Counted from the stretch's first letter, positions 9,323 to 19,787 are shown. The stretch is 64,000 nucleotides of DNA from Arthrobacter sp. MYb227 (GCF_002975435.1 NZ_PCPT01000001.1:434001-498000); one strand, 5' to 3'. Notes: generated from the sequence alone by a model not told the origin. Translations and numbers: made by a program.

Positions 9323-9604
9323 TTAGCGGCGCTTGCCCTTCTTGTCGTCCTTCACGTGGCTGCGGAACGTCCGGGTCGGGCTGAATTCGCCGAGCTTGTG
9401 CCCGACCATCGACTCGGTAACAAACACGGGAATGTGCTTACGTCCATCGTGTACGGCAATCGTGTGACCGAGCATGTCGGGGACGATCATCGAACGGCGG
9501 GACCACGTCTTGATGACGTTTTTGGTGCCCTTTTCGTTCTCAGCAGCTACCTTAAGGAACAGGTGCTGATCGACGAAGGGGCCTTTCTTCAGGCTGCGTG
9601 GCAT
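9323..9604 (-). CDS. rpsS: 30S ribosomal protein S19
   Basis: S19 sits in the head of the small subunit and pairs with S13. It is 93 residues, starting [39 protein letters not shown] and [16 protein letters not shown] are the family motifs. It lies between rplB and rplV. Confidence 0.98.
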   Translation of the reverse strand: MPRSLKKGPFVDQHLFLKVAAENEKGTKNVIKTWSRRSMIVPDMLGHTIAVHDGRKHIPVFVTESMVGHKLGEFSPTRTFRSHVKDDKKGKRR

Positions 9605-9616
9605 GTTTCCAGGCTC

Positions 9617-10456
9617 CTATCGCTTGTTCTTGCCGGTACGACGGCGACGCACAATGAGCTTGTCGCTTTCCTTGTTCGGACGACGTGTGCGTCCTTCACG
9701 CTGACCGTTCGGGTTGACTGGGTGACGTCCACCGGACGTCTTACCTTCGCCACCACCGTGCGGGTGATCAACAGGGTTCATGGCAACGCCACGGACGGTC
9801 GGGCGTACGCCCTTCCAGCGCATACGGCCGGCCTTACCCCAGTTGATGTTCGACTGCTCGGCGTTGCCAACTTCGCCGACGGTTGCGCGGCAGCGCACGT
9901 CAACGTTGCGGATTTCGCCCGAAGGCAAACGCAGCTGAGCGTAGCGACCCTCACGGGCCACGAGCTGAACGGATGCACCTGCGGAGCGAGCCATCTTGGC
10001 ACCGCCGCCCGGACGCAGTTCCACAGCGTGGATAACAGTACCCACCGGGATGTTGCGAAGCGGGAGGTTGTTACCTGGCTTGATGTCGGCTTCTGGGCCG
10101 GCCTCAACGGTATCGCCCTGCGCGAGCTTGTTCGGTGCAATGATGTAACGCTTGGTTCCATCAATGTAGTGAAGAAGCGCGATGCGTGCTGTACGGTTCG
10201 GGTCGTACTCGATGTGAGCGACCTTTGCCGGTACGCCGTCCTTGTCGTGACGACGGAAGTCGATCAGACGGTACTGGCGCTTGTGTCCGCCACCCTTGTG
10301 ACGGGTGGTGATCTTACCGGTGTTGTTACGGCCGCCAGTCTTGTGCAACGGGCGAAGCAACGACTTTTCCGGAGTCGATCGGGTGATTTCTGCGAAGTCG
10401 GCAACGCTCGAGCCACGAAGGCCCGGGGTTGTCGGCTTGTACTTACGGATTCCCAT
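9617..10456 (-). CDS. rplB: 50S ribosomal protein L2
   Basis: L2 is needed for subunit association and peptidyl transferase activity. The 279 residues hold the N-terminal OB-like domain and the SH3-like domain. The C-terminal signature with the catalytic-centre histidine, [20 protein letters not shown], is intact. It is in the standard place between rplW and rpsS. Confidence 0.98.
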   Translation of the reverse strand: MGIRKYKPTTPGLRGSSVADFAEITRSTPEKSLLRPLHKTGGRNNTGKITTRHKGGGHKRQYRLIDFRRHDKDGVPAKVAHIEYDPNRTARIALLHYIDGTKRYIIAPNKLAQGDTVEAGPEADIKPGNNLPLRNIPVGTVIHAVELRPGGGAKMARSAGASVQLVAREGRYAQLRLPSGEIRNVDVRCRATVGEVGNAEQSNINWGKAGRMRWKGVRPTVRGVAMNPVDHPHGGGEGKTSGGRHPVNPNGQREGRTRRPNKESDKLIVRRRRTGKNKR

Positions 10457-10486
10457 AGTTTAATTCCTCGTTAAAGTGGTCTCCGC

Positions 10487-10789
10487 TTAGGAAAGCGGAC
10501 CGCCGAAGATGTCAATCGAGCCTTCCTTCAGGGAGACAATCGCACGCTTGGTAGCCTTGCGCGCCCCCCATCCGAATTTGGTGCGCTTACGCTTGCCGGC
10601 ACGATTAAGGGTGTTTACGGAGTCAACCTTGACCGAGAAGATAGCTTCTACGGCGTTCTTGATTTCCGTCTTGTTTGAACGCGGGTCAACGAGGAAGGTG
10701 TACTTACCTTCATCGATCAGACCGTAGCTCTTTTCCGAGACAACGGGTGCGATGACCACGTCGTGCGGGGACTTTGAGAAGGTGCTCAT
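10487..10789 (-). CDS. rplW: 50S ribosomal protein L23
   Basis: L23 is a tunnel-exit protein and docking site for trigger factor and SRP. The 100 residues contain [20 protein letters not shown] and [20 protein letters not shown]. Its first 4 bp overlap the end of rplD (ATGA), so the two are coupled. Confidence 0.97.
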   Translation of the reverse strand: MSTFSKSPHDVVIAPVVSEKSYGLIDEGKYTFLVDPRSNKTEIKNAVEAIFSVKVDSVNTLNRAGKRKRTKFGWGARKATKRAIVSLKEGSIDIFGGPLS

Positions 10790-11388
10790 TTGGCTTCCTC
10801 CTTCTGGACCAGGGCTTCAAAAGCTGCCTTGGTGAAGATGATGTCATCGGAAACCAGAACATCGTAGGTGTTGAGCTGGTCTACGTAGAGAACGTGCGTC
10901 TCAACAAGGTTGCGGCACGAGAGTGCTGCTACATCATTGGTGCGTTCGATGACTACGAGTAGGTTCTTGCGCTCAGAAACGGCGCGAAGGGTAGCCAGTG
11001 CTTCCTTGGTGTTCGGCGTGGTGCCGGCAACCAGGGATTCAATGACGTGAACGCGGTTGTTACGAGCGCGGTCAGACAGGGCGCCGCGCAGTGCAGCAGC
11101 CTTCATCTTCTTGGGGGTGCGCTGGCTGTAATCGCGAGGAGTCGGGCCGTGCACGATGCCGCCACCGGTCATGTGAGGAGCACGGATTGAACCCTGACGG
11201 GCGCGGCCGGTGCCCTTCTGCTTGAACGGCTTGCGACCTGCGCCGGAAACTTCCGAGCGGTCCTTGGTCTTGTGAGTACCCTGACGAGCAGCTGCAAGCT
11301 GGGCCACAACGACCTGGTGCAGCAGCGGGACGTTGGTCTGTACGTCGAAGATCTCCGAAGGGAGTTCAACCTTAAGTACGTTAGACAT
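10786..11388 (-). CDS. rplD: 50S ribosomal protein L4
   Basis: L4 shapes the exit tunnel. In E. coli it also represses the S10 operon; no matching leader structure could be confirmed here. The 200 residues include the tunnel loop with [19 protein letters not shown] and [20 protein letters not shown]. It overlaps rplW by 4 bp and follows rplC by 4 bp. Confidence 0.98.
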   Translation of the reverse strand: MSNVLKVELPSEIFDVQTNVPLLHQVVVAQLAAARQGTHKTKDRSEVSGAGRKPFKQKGTGRARQGSIRAPHMTGGGIVHGPTPRDYSQRTPKKMKAAALRGALSDRARNNRVHVIESLVAGTTPNTKEALATLRAVSERKNLLVVIERTNDVAALSCRNLVETHVLYVDQLNTYDVLVSDDIIFTKAAFEALVQKEEAK

Positions 11389-11392
11389 TTAG

Positions 11393-12043
11393 TTATGCTC
11401 CCTTCACAGCGGTGCGTACGAGAACGACGCGGCCGCGAGCGCCTGGAACGGCACCCTTGATGAGTAGCAGGTTCTTCTCGGCGTCAACAGCGTGAACCGT
11501 GAGGTTCTGCGTGGTAACGCGCTCGGCACCCATGCGTCCGGCCATCTTCTGACCCTGGAACACGCGGCCCGGAGTCGAAGCGCCACCGATGGAGCCAGGC
11601 TTACGGTGGTTCTTGTGAGCACCGTGCGATGCAGCTGCACCGTGGAAGCCGTGGCGCTTCATAACGCCAGCGAAGCCCTTGCCCTTGGAGGTACCTACGA
11701 CGTCGACCTTCTGGCCGGCGGCGAAGATTTCGACGGTGAGTTCCTGGCCGGTGGCGTAGGAATCAGCGTCAGCGGTGCGCAGCTCAACGACGTGGCGACG
11801 CGGGGTAACCCCAGCAGCCTCGAAGTGACCAGCCAATGGCTGGGTGACCTTGCGCGGATCGATCTGGCCGTAGCCGATCTGAACAGCTACGTAGCCATCA
11901 CGCTCGGCGTTACGCAGCTGGGTGACAACGTTGCTGTCAGCCTGTACAACGGTTACCGGGATGAGGTTGTTGTTCTCGTCCCAAACCTGGGTCATGCCGA
12001 GCTTCGTGCCCAGCAGGCCCTTTACATTACGGGTTGCGGTCAT
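11393..12043 (-). CDS. rplC: 50S ribosomal protein L3
   Basis: L3 is an early assembly protein whose loop reaches the peptidyl-transferase centre. The 216 residues begin [20 protein letters not shown]. The ATG at 12041-12043 fits the family start; an in-frame start 20 residues upstream would run into the rpsJ end. The core motif [20 protein letters not shown] is intact. Confidence 0.97.
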   Translation of the reverse strand: MTATRNVKGLLGTKLGMTQVWDENNNLIPVTVVQADSNVVTQLRNAERDGYVAVQIGYGQIDPRKVTQPLAGHFEAAGVTPRRHVVELRTADADSYATGQELTVEIFAAGQKVDVVGTSKGKGFAGVMKRHGFHGAAASHGAHKNHRKPGSIGGASTPGRVFQGQKMAGRMGAERVTTQNLTVHAVDAEKNLLLIKGAVPGARGRVVLVRTAVKGA

Positions 12044-12062
12044 AGTTTTCTCGCCACCTCCC

Positions 12063-12371
12063 CTAGAGCTTGATTTCGATGTTGACATCCGCCGGCAGGT
12101 CAAGACGCATCAGCGAATCTACTGCCTTCGGGGTCGGATCGATGATGTCGATCAGACGCTTGTGCGTGCGCATTTCAAAGTGCTCACGGCTGTCTTTGTA
12201 CTTGTGTGGTGAACGAATTACGCAGTAAACGTTCTTCTCCGTTGGGAGCGGCACTGGGCCGACTACGGTTGCGCCTGCGCGCGTGACCGTCTCAACGATC
12301 TTCCGGGCAGAAACGTCAATGACCTCGTGGTCATACGACTTCAGCCGGATGCGGATTTTTTGTCCCGCCAT
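12063..12371 (-). CDS. rpsJ: 30S ribosomal protein S10 (also NusE antitermination factor)
   Basis: S10 is a head protein of the small subunit and also acts with NusB in transcription antitermination. The 102 residues read [19 protein letters not shown] and contain the [20 protein letters not shown] signature. The ATG at 12369-12371 has AAAGAGG about 7 bases upstream. First gene of the S10 operon. Confidence 0.98.
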
Positions 12372-12502
12372 GGCGTCATGCCTCTTTCTAATTAGCACTC
12401 TCTGTACAGTTACTGTGCCCTACGGGTCTTTTAAGGGACCGGCACGCCTCGCATCGAACTGAATCCGGGTATAAAACCCGGGTTCCTCAATCCGCCGAAG
12501 CC

Positions 12503-12526
12503 CGACCCCCGCGCTCGGGCGTGTCG
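12503..12526 (-). repeat. 24-bp GC-rich palindromic element, copy 1
   Basis: Exact repeat of 12810-12833. The core CCCGCGCTCGGG forms a 4-bp stem with tetraloop and the outer CGAC/GTCG can pair around it. It lies about 130 bp upstream of rpsJ, probably inside the leader RNA. Confidence 0.75.
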
Positions 12527-12809
12527 CGCTTTCGAGCGATACTAACCCGCAATAAATGCGTGGGGGTGATGTTCAAGCTTCCATTCAATTCAGTTGTATT
12601 GCTCCCCAACCCCGGGCATTATCCCGGGTGAGACACAATCTCGGTCGAAACCCCATTGCCCCGATCTCGGTAAACCGATCAGCGGACATGGAGCACGGAA
12701 AACTTCATGAACAACTTGTCTAGTTTGGCAGACGCACGGGCAAAACACCAACTCGAAGGCTCCTTCAAAATCCATCAATCGATTCATCGCCTTAGCTGCG
12801 ACTTCTCAT

Positions 12810-12833
12810 CGACCCCCGCGCTCGGGCGTGTCG
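12810..12833 (-). repeat. 24-bp GC-rich palindromic element, copy 2
   Basis: Identical over 24 bases to 12503-12526 and in the same orientation, 307 bp away. On the plus strand it is followed by TTTTTAG, so it could also work as a weak terminator in that direction. Confidence 0.75.
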
Positions 12834-12980
12834 TTTTTAGGCGGAGGGGTCTACAGCACCGAAATTCCGGTATTTTCTTTTCGGCCCGGCAGGGAAACAG
12901 CCGATTTCCGACGCGCCGAAGCACTCGCAAACCGCGTGACAAAGCTCACCGGAGGCGAAGGCTTACGGGAAAGTTCGGGA

Positions 12981-13121
12981 CTATCGGCTATTTCGATCGT
13001 CTTTGCCCTGGGCACGTCGAATGGACTTTGCCCAATCGATCTCCTTGGAGAAGGTCTTCCGGATCCATAGCAGGGCCATGACTACGACGATGATCACCAC
13101 AAGGGCTATAAGAAACTTCAT
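12981..13121 (-). CDS. Possible small single-pass membrane protein
   Basis: A 46-residue frame starting MKFLIALVVIIVVVMALLWI, one clear membrane helix, followed by a basic tail (RKTFSKEIDWAKSIRRAQGK). No family is recognised. Start choice is uncertain: ATGs at 13121 and 13133 are both possible, and neither has a strong ribosome-binding site. The hydrophobic-then-basic layout argues for a real protein, but small length keeps confidence low. Confidence 0.4.
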   Translation of the reverse strand: MKFLIALVVIIVVVMALLWIRKTFSKEIDWAKSIRRAQGKDDRNSR

Positions 13122-13244
13122 GCCTTTCAGCATACGCAGGCTGGCGTGCTGAATGTAGGTCGAGATCAGCCCGGCTTGGCGTTCTGCGAATATCAATAAT
13201 TCTGTGCGGCTCGGCAATCCGAATGGATCAGGGGACGTACCTCG

Positions 13245-13817
13245 TTACAACGTGTACGGTGCCTTGACGAATATGCTCTCACCAATAATCTTTTTGCGGC
13301 CCACAAACTTGTTCGGTAGTTCTCGGCTTTCTATCGAGCTTTTCGAGACATTGACCAAAAGATGATGGCTTCCCATATCCACTACATAGCAGCCGCGGAT
13401 ATTGCTCAGGGCATCTGCGGTTTGGAAGATGCCCGGTTGCACGATGAAATCGATGATTGATTCCCAGCGGCCGAGTTTCTTCCGTCGAATCAAGGGGTAG
13501 ATTATCTGAGCGTTTGGATATTTACCCCTGACCGCAGCATCGTACTTATCTCGAGCCTTGCCAGATTTTTGGTACTGCGTAATATCAATCGGCTCAATTA
13601 CCACCGGTGCTGGGGTGTGCTCGCTCATTCCCACTAAGTAGTCGAGACTTACCCCGAACACGCCCGATAAGGCCTTAATATTTTCAATGTCGGGTAATCC
13701 ACGATCATTTTCCCACTTCGAAACCGCCTGTCGAGACACGAAGATTTTTTCGGCGAGCTCGGCTTGAGACAGTCCTGCTTGTTTGCGGGCTGCTGCGATT
13801 TTTTCTCCGAGTGTCAT
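13245..13817 (-). CDS. XRE-family transcriptional regulator with unknown C-terminal domain
   Basis: The N-terminal 60 residues form a Cro/CI-type helix-turn-helix: GEKIAAARKQAGLSQAELAE, then VSRQAVSKWENDRGLPDIEN and LSGVFGVSLDYLVG. Residues 75-190 have no family I recognise; they contain GKYPNAQIIYPLIRRKKLGR and look like a small soluble sensing or effector domain. It stands alone, flanked by a small membrane protein and a hairpin terminator. Its targets cannot be read from the sequence. Confidence 0.88.
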   Translation of the reverse strand: MTLGEKIAAARKQAGLSQAELAEKIFVSRQAVSKWENDRGLPDIENIKALSGVFGVSLDYLVGMSEHTPAPVVIEPIDITQYQKSGKARDKYDAAVRGKYPNAQIIYPLIRRKKLGRWESIIDFIVQPGIFQTADALSNIRGCYVVDMGSHHLLVNVSKSSIESRELPNKFVGRKKIIGESIFVKAPYTL

Positions 13818-14130
13818 CTTCGGTACCTCTCTTAACGTGTTTTGTCGCTATCTGAATGCTGGGCGGCTGCGACGTTTCTTCAAGACTAGTAAATCTGCAC
13901 CGTCTAATCCCTCAAGCGGTGCCTTATCGGGTGCGACGCTTCGTGGCATTTGGGCAAATACCGCATGCCACGTTCCGTAGCATGCGGTATTTCCTTGCAA
14001 ACCAGGGCACAAGTAGTTCGAGAATCGCGATCTGTCGATGTTCGACGGAGGGTCAAAGAGGTTCGCCATCCACCTCAGAATGCTCCGTCCGAGAACTCAC
14101 GACAAACTTGTACCTCGCTGGCGCTGACTA
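13818..14130. other. Intergenic stretch between the large membrane protein and the XRE gene
   Basis: This 313-bp gap contains the strong hairpin at 13956-13992 and about 140 bp upstream of the regulator start that should hold its promoter. I see no convincing -35/-10 pair and no gene. Confidence 0.4.
13956..13992. terminator. Perfect 13-bp hairpin, probable terminator
   Basis: AAATACCGCATGC and GCATGCGGTATTT pair perfectly around an 11-base loop. The arms end in AAA/TTT, so the structure could act in both directions. It lies 140 bp past the stop of the large membrane protein. The T-run is short. Confidence 0.65.
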
Positions 14131-17100
14131 CTACCGTAGTTCTCTTCCCTGCTCGGTTGCCGATTCCTCATCTATAGATCTTGAGCTTGCGTTCTTGCGC
14201 GTCGAGTCTTGGTTCATTTTCCCCAACCGCCACAGCGCCAGCGCAATCAGCAGGGCTGCCAAGATCAGCAACAGTGCAAAGGTGTAGCCACGCAGGAACC
14301 ACAGCACCGCTACACCAATACCAATGGCTGCCCAGAGTGTGAACATCCGCCGGTTGGAAAGCAGCCCGAAGACCAGTAATCCGGCAAAGGTCAACAACAC
14401 CACCAATTGTTCGCTCAACGTCGAGTCAACGATGGTTCCAAGTCCCAGCAGTGAGAGAAGCCCGGCGGCAAGTAAGAGCGTAACCACTGCGCGCATTTCT
14501 CGTTGACGGAAAAACTCGTAGGCAGCTAGGAGCGCTATGACGATGACCCAGTAATAGAAGAATCCAAAGAACTCAAAGCCAATGCCTGCGGCTATCAAAC
14601 ACCGTTGCAACACTGCCGCGGCCAACACGAAGCTGATTTCATAGGCGGCTTCGCGCAAGTGCCGCGGGAATTCCAGGGCCGCTGCGGCAAGAGCGCCGAT
14701 CATGAAGAGTCCTGCACCGAGATACACGTAGGCACGCTGTGAACTTATCAGTCCGGTAAGACCTGCTACCCCCACAAGAATAAGCGTGGAGGTAAAGATG
14801 ACCCGGGCGTGGGCCGGGGCAAACCCCTCGTGGCGTTGCAAGATTGAACTAAACGGCACGCTTGGACTATTAAAACGTCCGGCAAAGATCGAACCAATCA
14901 AGAGGATCAAGCTGGCTCCTGCCAGCAGGAGCATATCGTCGCGTGGATGAGCAGGTGCCAGTAGCGCTGCGACACGGAACAGCTCTAAGGCGTTTTCTAG
15001 CGCAATCAGGAGGAACACCACGGTGCCGATGAGCACCAACGGTATTCCCAGGCCGGCAGCAAAAACAATCGTGGCGACACCTGCCAAGACCGCAGCAACC
15101 AACTGCCATCCAGTGGACAGCTCACTACAGATACCCAAAACACCTAGCAAGAAGATTGCGGCAAGCAAGGCACGAACTACCCGATAGCGTGCTTCACCGA
15201 TCCCCAGCTTTTCACTGAGCACCACTGCCACGACTAGCAGCATCAAGATTGTTGCAGCGGTCTTTGTGCCCCACAACCCAACTGGTAGCCAGCCTCCATC
15301 ACGAAGCATGACCCATTGGGCCGGAACAAGGATGAAGGCCATGAGGGTGAAAGCGCCTAAAGCCCACAAACCATATTCTCCCCAGCGTTCCCACGTCTCC
15401 GGCAGAGATTTCGGTGTGTACAACAAGGACCCGATGAAGACCAGTAGACAGATCAGCTGGATCAGCAATCCTGCTTGATCAATTTCCCCCGCTGCCCACC
15501 CCACATAACTGAAGGTCGGCAGCATCAACACACCAAGTGTTCCGAGGTTGAAAGCCTTTTGTGTTGTGGCAGAACCCAGCATTGCCACGCGAGCACCCAC
15601 GAGTAGTCGCGCGCTTTGCGCCACAGTGGTGGTCAGCGCGAACAAGGCAAACTGTCCATGCGCATCCATGCTGAACCGATCGGCAATATGCCATGCTGTC
15701 GCTGAAAAGAGAATTTGAGCGGCCAAGGCATAAAAGTATCCGGGTACTGCAGCATCTTTAGATACGAGTCGCAGGAGCACATAGGTCAACCCGAGCAGCG
15801 CCACGATTTCGCTCAACCACGCTGGTTCCAAGAAAGCACCGAGCCATAAGGCACCGCCAAGACTTATTGCGGCTCCCCCATGAATCAGCCGTCGCACCGA
15901 GTTTCCGGTAATCAGACCGGGCATCGAATGCTGCATTGACGTATTGTTTGATGCCCTAACCAGGGAGCCAAGCCTTGGAGTACCAAGCAATACGCTGGCA
16001 CTGATCAGGCCCAGCGCCAATATCACCCACATGAGAGGTTGGCTCAGATCTTGGTTCAACCAAAATTCATCGCTCCAGCTTGTTCCGCTAAACGTACGGC
16101 TGCCCCGTGATGCCCGCCTAAATTGCAGCCAGGCAGTCAAGATGAAGACCAGCAGTAGTCCACCAGCGAAGAATCCCGCGAGAATCTCTTCGGTCTCAAA
16201 TCGCTTGGCTTTTGTAGAGGCCTGACGCTTCTGCTTCAGCGATGTCTCAGTGCCCGAGACCCATAGGCGCCAGATTGACCACGCCACCAGGCACAGCACT
16301 CCGAGAACGAATCCCGTCATGCCGGCAAATTCGACAATAGTCCGTTGGGTCCGCAGTGTGCTGGGCAAGACTGGCAAATCCTCGAGCCCAACATCTGAAA
16401 TGGCACGGGTGGAAAGTTGCCAACCTGCGGCAGCAAAAACAAAGATCCTGGCAACGAGCAGCGGGAGAGTCAATCGCCACGCCAGCTTGGTCAATTGGGC
16501 AACCTTTGAATGGCGTTCCCTGACTAACCACCAGGTAGCGATCCACGCTGAGCCAAGAACTATTGATTGGAATCCGGGGGCTAACGGTCCGAACGAGCAG
16601 AGACTCAGCAGTCCAATGACCAGCGGGGTAAGCAAGAATGTTCCACGCACGCGCACTGCGATAAGTATTGAAGCAATCAGGACTACTGGTAACGACCAGT
16701 CATAGTTCGCATTCAATTGATACCGCGATGAACTAAGTGCGTCGGATGCGATAGTCGCCACCGAAGTCAAAGCACCTAGCGAGAGTAGGCTCCACAGCTC
16801 AATCCTGACAAGTGCAGGTTTGGGTGCTACCTTGCGTGAATACCAGAGCACTCTGTAGCTCAAAGCCACAGCCTGGGCCACGAAGAGCACACTTAATACC
16901 CGTGCGATGGTGCTGCTACTTGCCTCAAGATGGATCATCAACGAAAGCAACGCGAGCATTATTGCTAGACGTCCGGCAAGTTGGTCCCAATAGCGCTCAC
17001 GTGTTGGAGCGACAACACCAGCGATTGCGTAGTATGCGCACGCAGCAGCAAACAGCCAGGTGTAATCCAAGGCATTGAGTAGCGGCAACGAAAGTAGCGC

Positions 17101-18123
17101 AGCCAAAATAGTTGCTGGAACCAGATATTTGTGAGCTGCCGTAAAAGATTGCAGGTAAAGATTATTCAGCCAGCGAGGCTTGAATATCGTGGCAAGAGTG
17201 ATTCCTGTGGCAAGTAACATGCTGAAAAGGAAGTAGAAGACTAGTCCACGGTTAAGTACCGCACCGCCGGCGTATGCGGTAGACACCATAAAGGTAGTGC
17301 TAAGTGCGGCAATTACCCTCGAGCGCAGCTTTCCTGCCGCATACACAAATGCCGCGGTGCCAATGATTGAGGTAATCAGCCAGACGCTTCCCGCACTTGC
17401 GGGCAGCAGGATAAAATATGCAAGGCCCGTCATGGGCAGCAATGCCAGGCCCGTGGAAGCAAAGGCGACAGCTGCGGGGCGTAAACGCTCGCTGCGCTTG
17501 TGAGTAATCAACCCGCCAGCGTAGAAACCCGCGGTAACCAGAGCCAGTCCCACAACTTTGGCCGCTGGATTCAAAGCCAAGGAGATGAATAGCGATGCTG
17601 CGGCGACCAGCAAGAGTGCGGCAATATACAGCGTGATATTGATGTTGCGTAGCGCTCGAACTTGCGGATCAACCACAACAGGCACCCACGGCGCGGGCCT
17701 CTCGGGAGCTTGATCACCAGCCGCTGCCGGGCGTATGACCTCAAAGACTTTTTGTCGAGGCGGCACCCCTTCAGTTTGGCTAGCGAACGCTGGCCGCGAT
17801 TCCGGTGTGCGGTTCTCCCCCGGCGCTTTCGCGGGTATCGCGGTGGCCTGAAGGTGTTGCTCTGGCTGCTGTTTGACCGGTGGTGAAGATTCCCTGGGTA
17901 ACGGCTGACCAGTTCCCGCACCTTCGGCAAGAGCAGTGGGCACAGTTACTATACCTGGAGCCGTACTGTTGGTGCGCTGCGCGGCCTCAAAACCTTCTTG
18001 CCATGCATTTGCCAGGCCAGTTTCCGATATATGAGTGCTCTTCTTGGCCTTCCGCTTGGCTACATAACCGCCAATGAAAAAACCACCGAAAAAGACAATC
18101 AGGAAGGTCAGGAACGATGACAT
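14131..18123 (-). CDS. Very large polytopic membrane protein of unknown function
   Basis: 1330 residues. One membrane helix at the N-terminus (SSFLTFLIVFFGGFFIGGYV) is followed by a basic stretch and a polar, Pro/Glu-rich region to about residue 150. Dozens of hydrophobic segments then follow almost without soluble loops to a short basic tail. No catalytic motif or transporter signature is visible. The layout resembles the actinobacterial proteins named after the SCO7613 C-terminal domain, but I cannot confirm that by eye. It sits between tuf and the S10 operon and appears monocistronic. Confidence 0.8.
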   Translation of the reverse strand: MSSFLTFLIVFFGGFFIGGYVAKRKAKKSTHISETGLANAWQEGFEAAQRTNSTAPGIVTVPTALAEGAGTGQPLPRESSPPVKQQPEQHLQATAIPAKAPGENRTPESRPAFASQTEGVPPRQKVFEVIRPAAAGDQAPERPAPWVPVVVDPQVRALRNINITLYIAALLLVAAASLFISLALNPAAKVVGLALVTAGFYAGGLITHKRSERLRPAAVAFASTGLALLPMTGLAYFILLPASAGSVWLITSIIGTAAFVYAAGKLRSRVIAALSTTFMVSTAYAGGAVLNRGLVFYFLFSMLLATGITLATIFKPRWLNNLYLQSFTAAHKYLVPATILAALLSLPLLNALDYTWLFAAACAYYAIAGVVAPTRERYWDQLAGRLAIMLALLSLMIHLEASSSTIARVLSVLFVAQAVALSYRVLWYSRKVAPKPALVRIELWSLLSLGALTSVATIASDALSSSRYQLNANYDWSLPVVLIASILIAVRVRGTFLLTPLVIGLLSLCSFGPLAPGFQSIVLGSAWIATWWLVRERHSKVAQLTKLAWRLTLPLLVARIFVFAAAGWQLSTRAISDVGLEDLPVLPSTLRTQRTIVEFAGMTGFVLGVLCLVAWSIWRLWVSGTETSLKQKRQASTKAKRFETEEILAGFFAGGLLLVFILTAWLQFRRASRGSRTFSGTSWSDEFWLNQDLSQPLMWVILALGLISASVLLGTPRLGSLVRASNNTSMQHSMPGLITGNSVRRLIHGGAAISLGGALWLGAFLEPAWLSEIVALLGLTYVLLRLVSKDAAVPGYFYALAAQILFSATAWHIADRFSMDAHGQFALFALTTTVAQSARLLVGARVAMLGSATTQKAFNLGTLGVLMLPTFSYVGWAAGEIDQAGLLIQLICLLVFIGSLLYTPKSLPETWERWGEYGLWALGAFTLMAFILVPAQWVMLRDGGWLPVGLWGTKTAATILMLLVVAVVLSEKLGIGEARYRVVRALLAAIFLLGVLGICSELSTGWQLVAAVLAGVATIVFAAGLGIPLVLIGTVVFLLIALENALELFRVAALLAPAHPRDDMLLLAGASLILLIGSIFAGRFNSPSVPFSSILQRHEGFAPAHARVIFTSTLILVGVAGLTGLISSQRAYVYLGAGLFMIGALAAAALEFPRHLREAAYEISFVLAAAVLQRCLIAAGIGFEFFGFFYYWVIVIALLAAYEFFRQREMRAVVTLLLAAGLLSLLGLGTIVDSTLSEQLVVLLTFAGLLVFGLLSNRRMFTLWAAIGIGVAVLWFLRGYTFALLLILAALLIALALWRLGKMNQDSTRKNASSRSIDEESATEQGRELR

Positions 18124-18278
18124 GGGGAGGTCTCACGCCTTTCGCCAGAAGAGGGATCATTGTCCACTTAACGTGGCACGAAGGAATGCGGATGCAGGTC
18201 GCGTTCAAGCGTACCCCATTCAGGCTAATCGTTTTACTTATGTGTTCGCGCCGTGCGGAGAAGTGCTTTTGGGCATGC

Positions 18279-18325
18279 AAAGAGGAAGGCCCCCAACTGT
18301 CGAAACAGCGGAGACCTTCCTCTTT
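18279..18325 (-). terminator. tuf terminator
   Basis: AAAGAGGAAGG and CCTTCCTCTTT form an 11-bp stem 33 bp beyond the tuf stop. The arms end in A/T tracts, so the terminator may serve both strands. Confidence 0.8.
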
Positions 18326-18357
18326 TAGACCCTTAGGTCAAGATCTGCGAAGTGAAC

Positions 18358-19548
18358 TTACGCGGTGATCTTGGTGACCTTGCCCGAACCAACGGTGCGG
18401 CCGCCTTCGCGAATTGCGAAGCCGAGGCCCTCTTCCATGGCGATCGGCTGGATCAGCACGACAGACATTTCGGTGTTGTCGCCAGGCATAACCATTTCCG
18501 TGCCTTCCGGCAGGGTGATTACGCCGGTTACGTCCGTGGTACGGAAGTAGAACTGCGGGCGGTAGTTCGAGTAGAACGGGTTGTGACGTCCGCCTTCATC
18601 CTTGGACAGGATGTAGACGTTTGCCTCGAACTCGGTGTGCGGGGTGATGGAACCCGGCTTGACGATGACCTGGCCACGCTCTACGTCTTCGCGCTTGATA
18701 CCGCGAAGCAGCAGACCACAGTTCTCGCCAGCCCAAGCTTCGTCGAGCTGCTTGTGGAACATCTCGATACCGGTAACGGTAGTCTTCTGAACCGGGCGGA
18801 TGCCAACGATTTCAACTTCCGAGTTGATGGCAAGGGTGCCACGCTCGGCGCGACCGGTTACAACGGTGCCACGACCGGTGATGGTGAAGACGTCTTCAAC
18901 CGGCATCAGGAACGGCTTGTCGCGGTCACGAACCGGGGTCGGAACGTGAGTGTCGACTGCGTCCATCAGGTCCTCAACGGACTTGACCCAAACCGGGTCG
19001 CCTTCCAGAGCCTTCAGGCCCGAAACACGCATAACCGGTGCCTCGTCGCCATCGAAGCCCTGTGAGGAAAGAAGTTCGCGAACTTCCATTTCCACGAGGT
19101 CGAGGAGCTCTTCGTCGTCTACCATGTCGGACTTGTTCAGTGCGACGAGCAGGTACGGAACGCCAACCTGGCGAGCAAGCAGAACGTGCTCGCGGGTCTG
19201 AGCCATCGGGCCATCGGTAGCGGCAACCACGAGGATCGCGCCGTCCATCTGAGCAGCACCGGTGATCATGTTCTTGATGTAGTCGGCGTGACCTGGAGCA
19301 TCAACGTGCGCGTAGTGGCGCAGCTCGGTCTGGTACTCGACGTGCGAGATGTTGATGGTAATACCGCGCTGGCGCTCTTCCGGTGCCGAGTCGATATTAG
19401 CGAAATCGCGCTGCTCGTTCAGATCCGGGTACTTGTCAGCAAGTACCTTGGAAATGGCGGCGGTCAACGTGGTCTTACCGTGGTCAACGTGACCAATGGT
19501 GCCGATGTTGACGTGCGGCTTGTTCCGCTCGAACTTTGCCTTTGCCAC
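18358..19548 (-). CDS. tuf: Translation elongation factor Tu
   Basis: EF-Tu delivers aminoacyl-tRNA to the ribosome as a GTP complex. The 396 residues carry the G motifs GHVDHGKTT (P-loop), DAPGHADYI and NKSDMVD, followed by domains II and III. The start is GTG with AGGAGG seven bases upstream. It follows fusA by about 240 bp; the gap holds a GC-rich hairpin, so tuf may be partly independently expressed. Confidence 0.98.
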   Translation of the reverse strand: MAKAKFERNKPHVNIGTIGHVDHGKTTLTAAISKVLADKYPDLNEQRDFANIDSAPEERQRGITINISHVEYQTELRHYAHVDAPGHADYIKNMITGAAQMDGAILVVAATDGPMAQTREHVLLARQVGVPYLLVALNKSDMVDDEELLDLVEMEVRELLSSQGFDGDEAPVMRVSGLKALEGDPVWVKSVEDLMDAVDTHVPTPVRDRDKPFLMPVEDVFTITGRGTVVTGRAERGTLAINSEVEIVGIRPVQKTTVTGIEMFHKQLDEAWAGENCGLLLRGIKREDVERGQVIVKPGSITPHTEFEANVYILSKDEGGRHNPFYSNYRPQFYFRTTDVTGVITLPEGTEMVMPGDNTEMSVVLIQPIAMEEGLGFAIREGGRTVGSGKVTKITA

Positions 19549-19694
19549 AGGTTCCTCCTAGAAACGTTTACAGAAGACGTACCTCGCCCACTCGGATCGC
19601 GGGCGAAACTTATATAAGTCTACTGGGGGCTTGGTGAATTGTTTAAATTACGGCTGCCGTCAAGATTCGGCAAAGAATCCGTCGGTTCGCCTGG

Positions 19695-19730
19695 TGTGGG
19701 CCGGGTTGGATTTCTCCGCCCCGGCCCCAC
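19695..19730 (-). terminator. GC-rich hairpin between fusA and tuf
   Basis: On the minus strand TGGGGCCGGG pairs with CCCGGCCCACA across a 14-base loop, about 60 bp after the fusA stop. No T-run follows, so it may slow or partly terminate transcription, or protect an mRNA end, rather than be a strong terminator. Confidence 0.35.
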
Positions 19731-19787
19731 CGGAAAGCCATTCACCCGAAGTCCGGGGTCACGGCCAATTTTAGATCCTGAGCGAGA

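Larger units (their letters stand above)
12372..12980. other. S10 operon upstream region with palindromes and a duplicated element
   Basis: This 609-bp gap has no credible gene. On the minus strand it holds a short hairpin CCGGGT-N5-ACCCGG (12467-12483), a palindrome with two CCCGGG arms (12612-12629), and two copies of a 24-bp element (described separately). A TAGTAT at about 12536-12541 could be the -10 of the rpsJ promoter, without a clear -35. A long leader for rpsJ is therefore likely. Confidence 0.4.

Noticed and set aside
12707-13081. Plus-strand 124-codon frame in the S10 upstream region
   Set aside because: Arg/Ser-rich composition without a family and overlapping a more convincing small membrane frame on the other strand.
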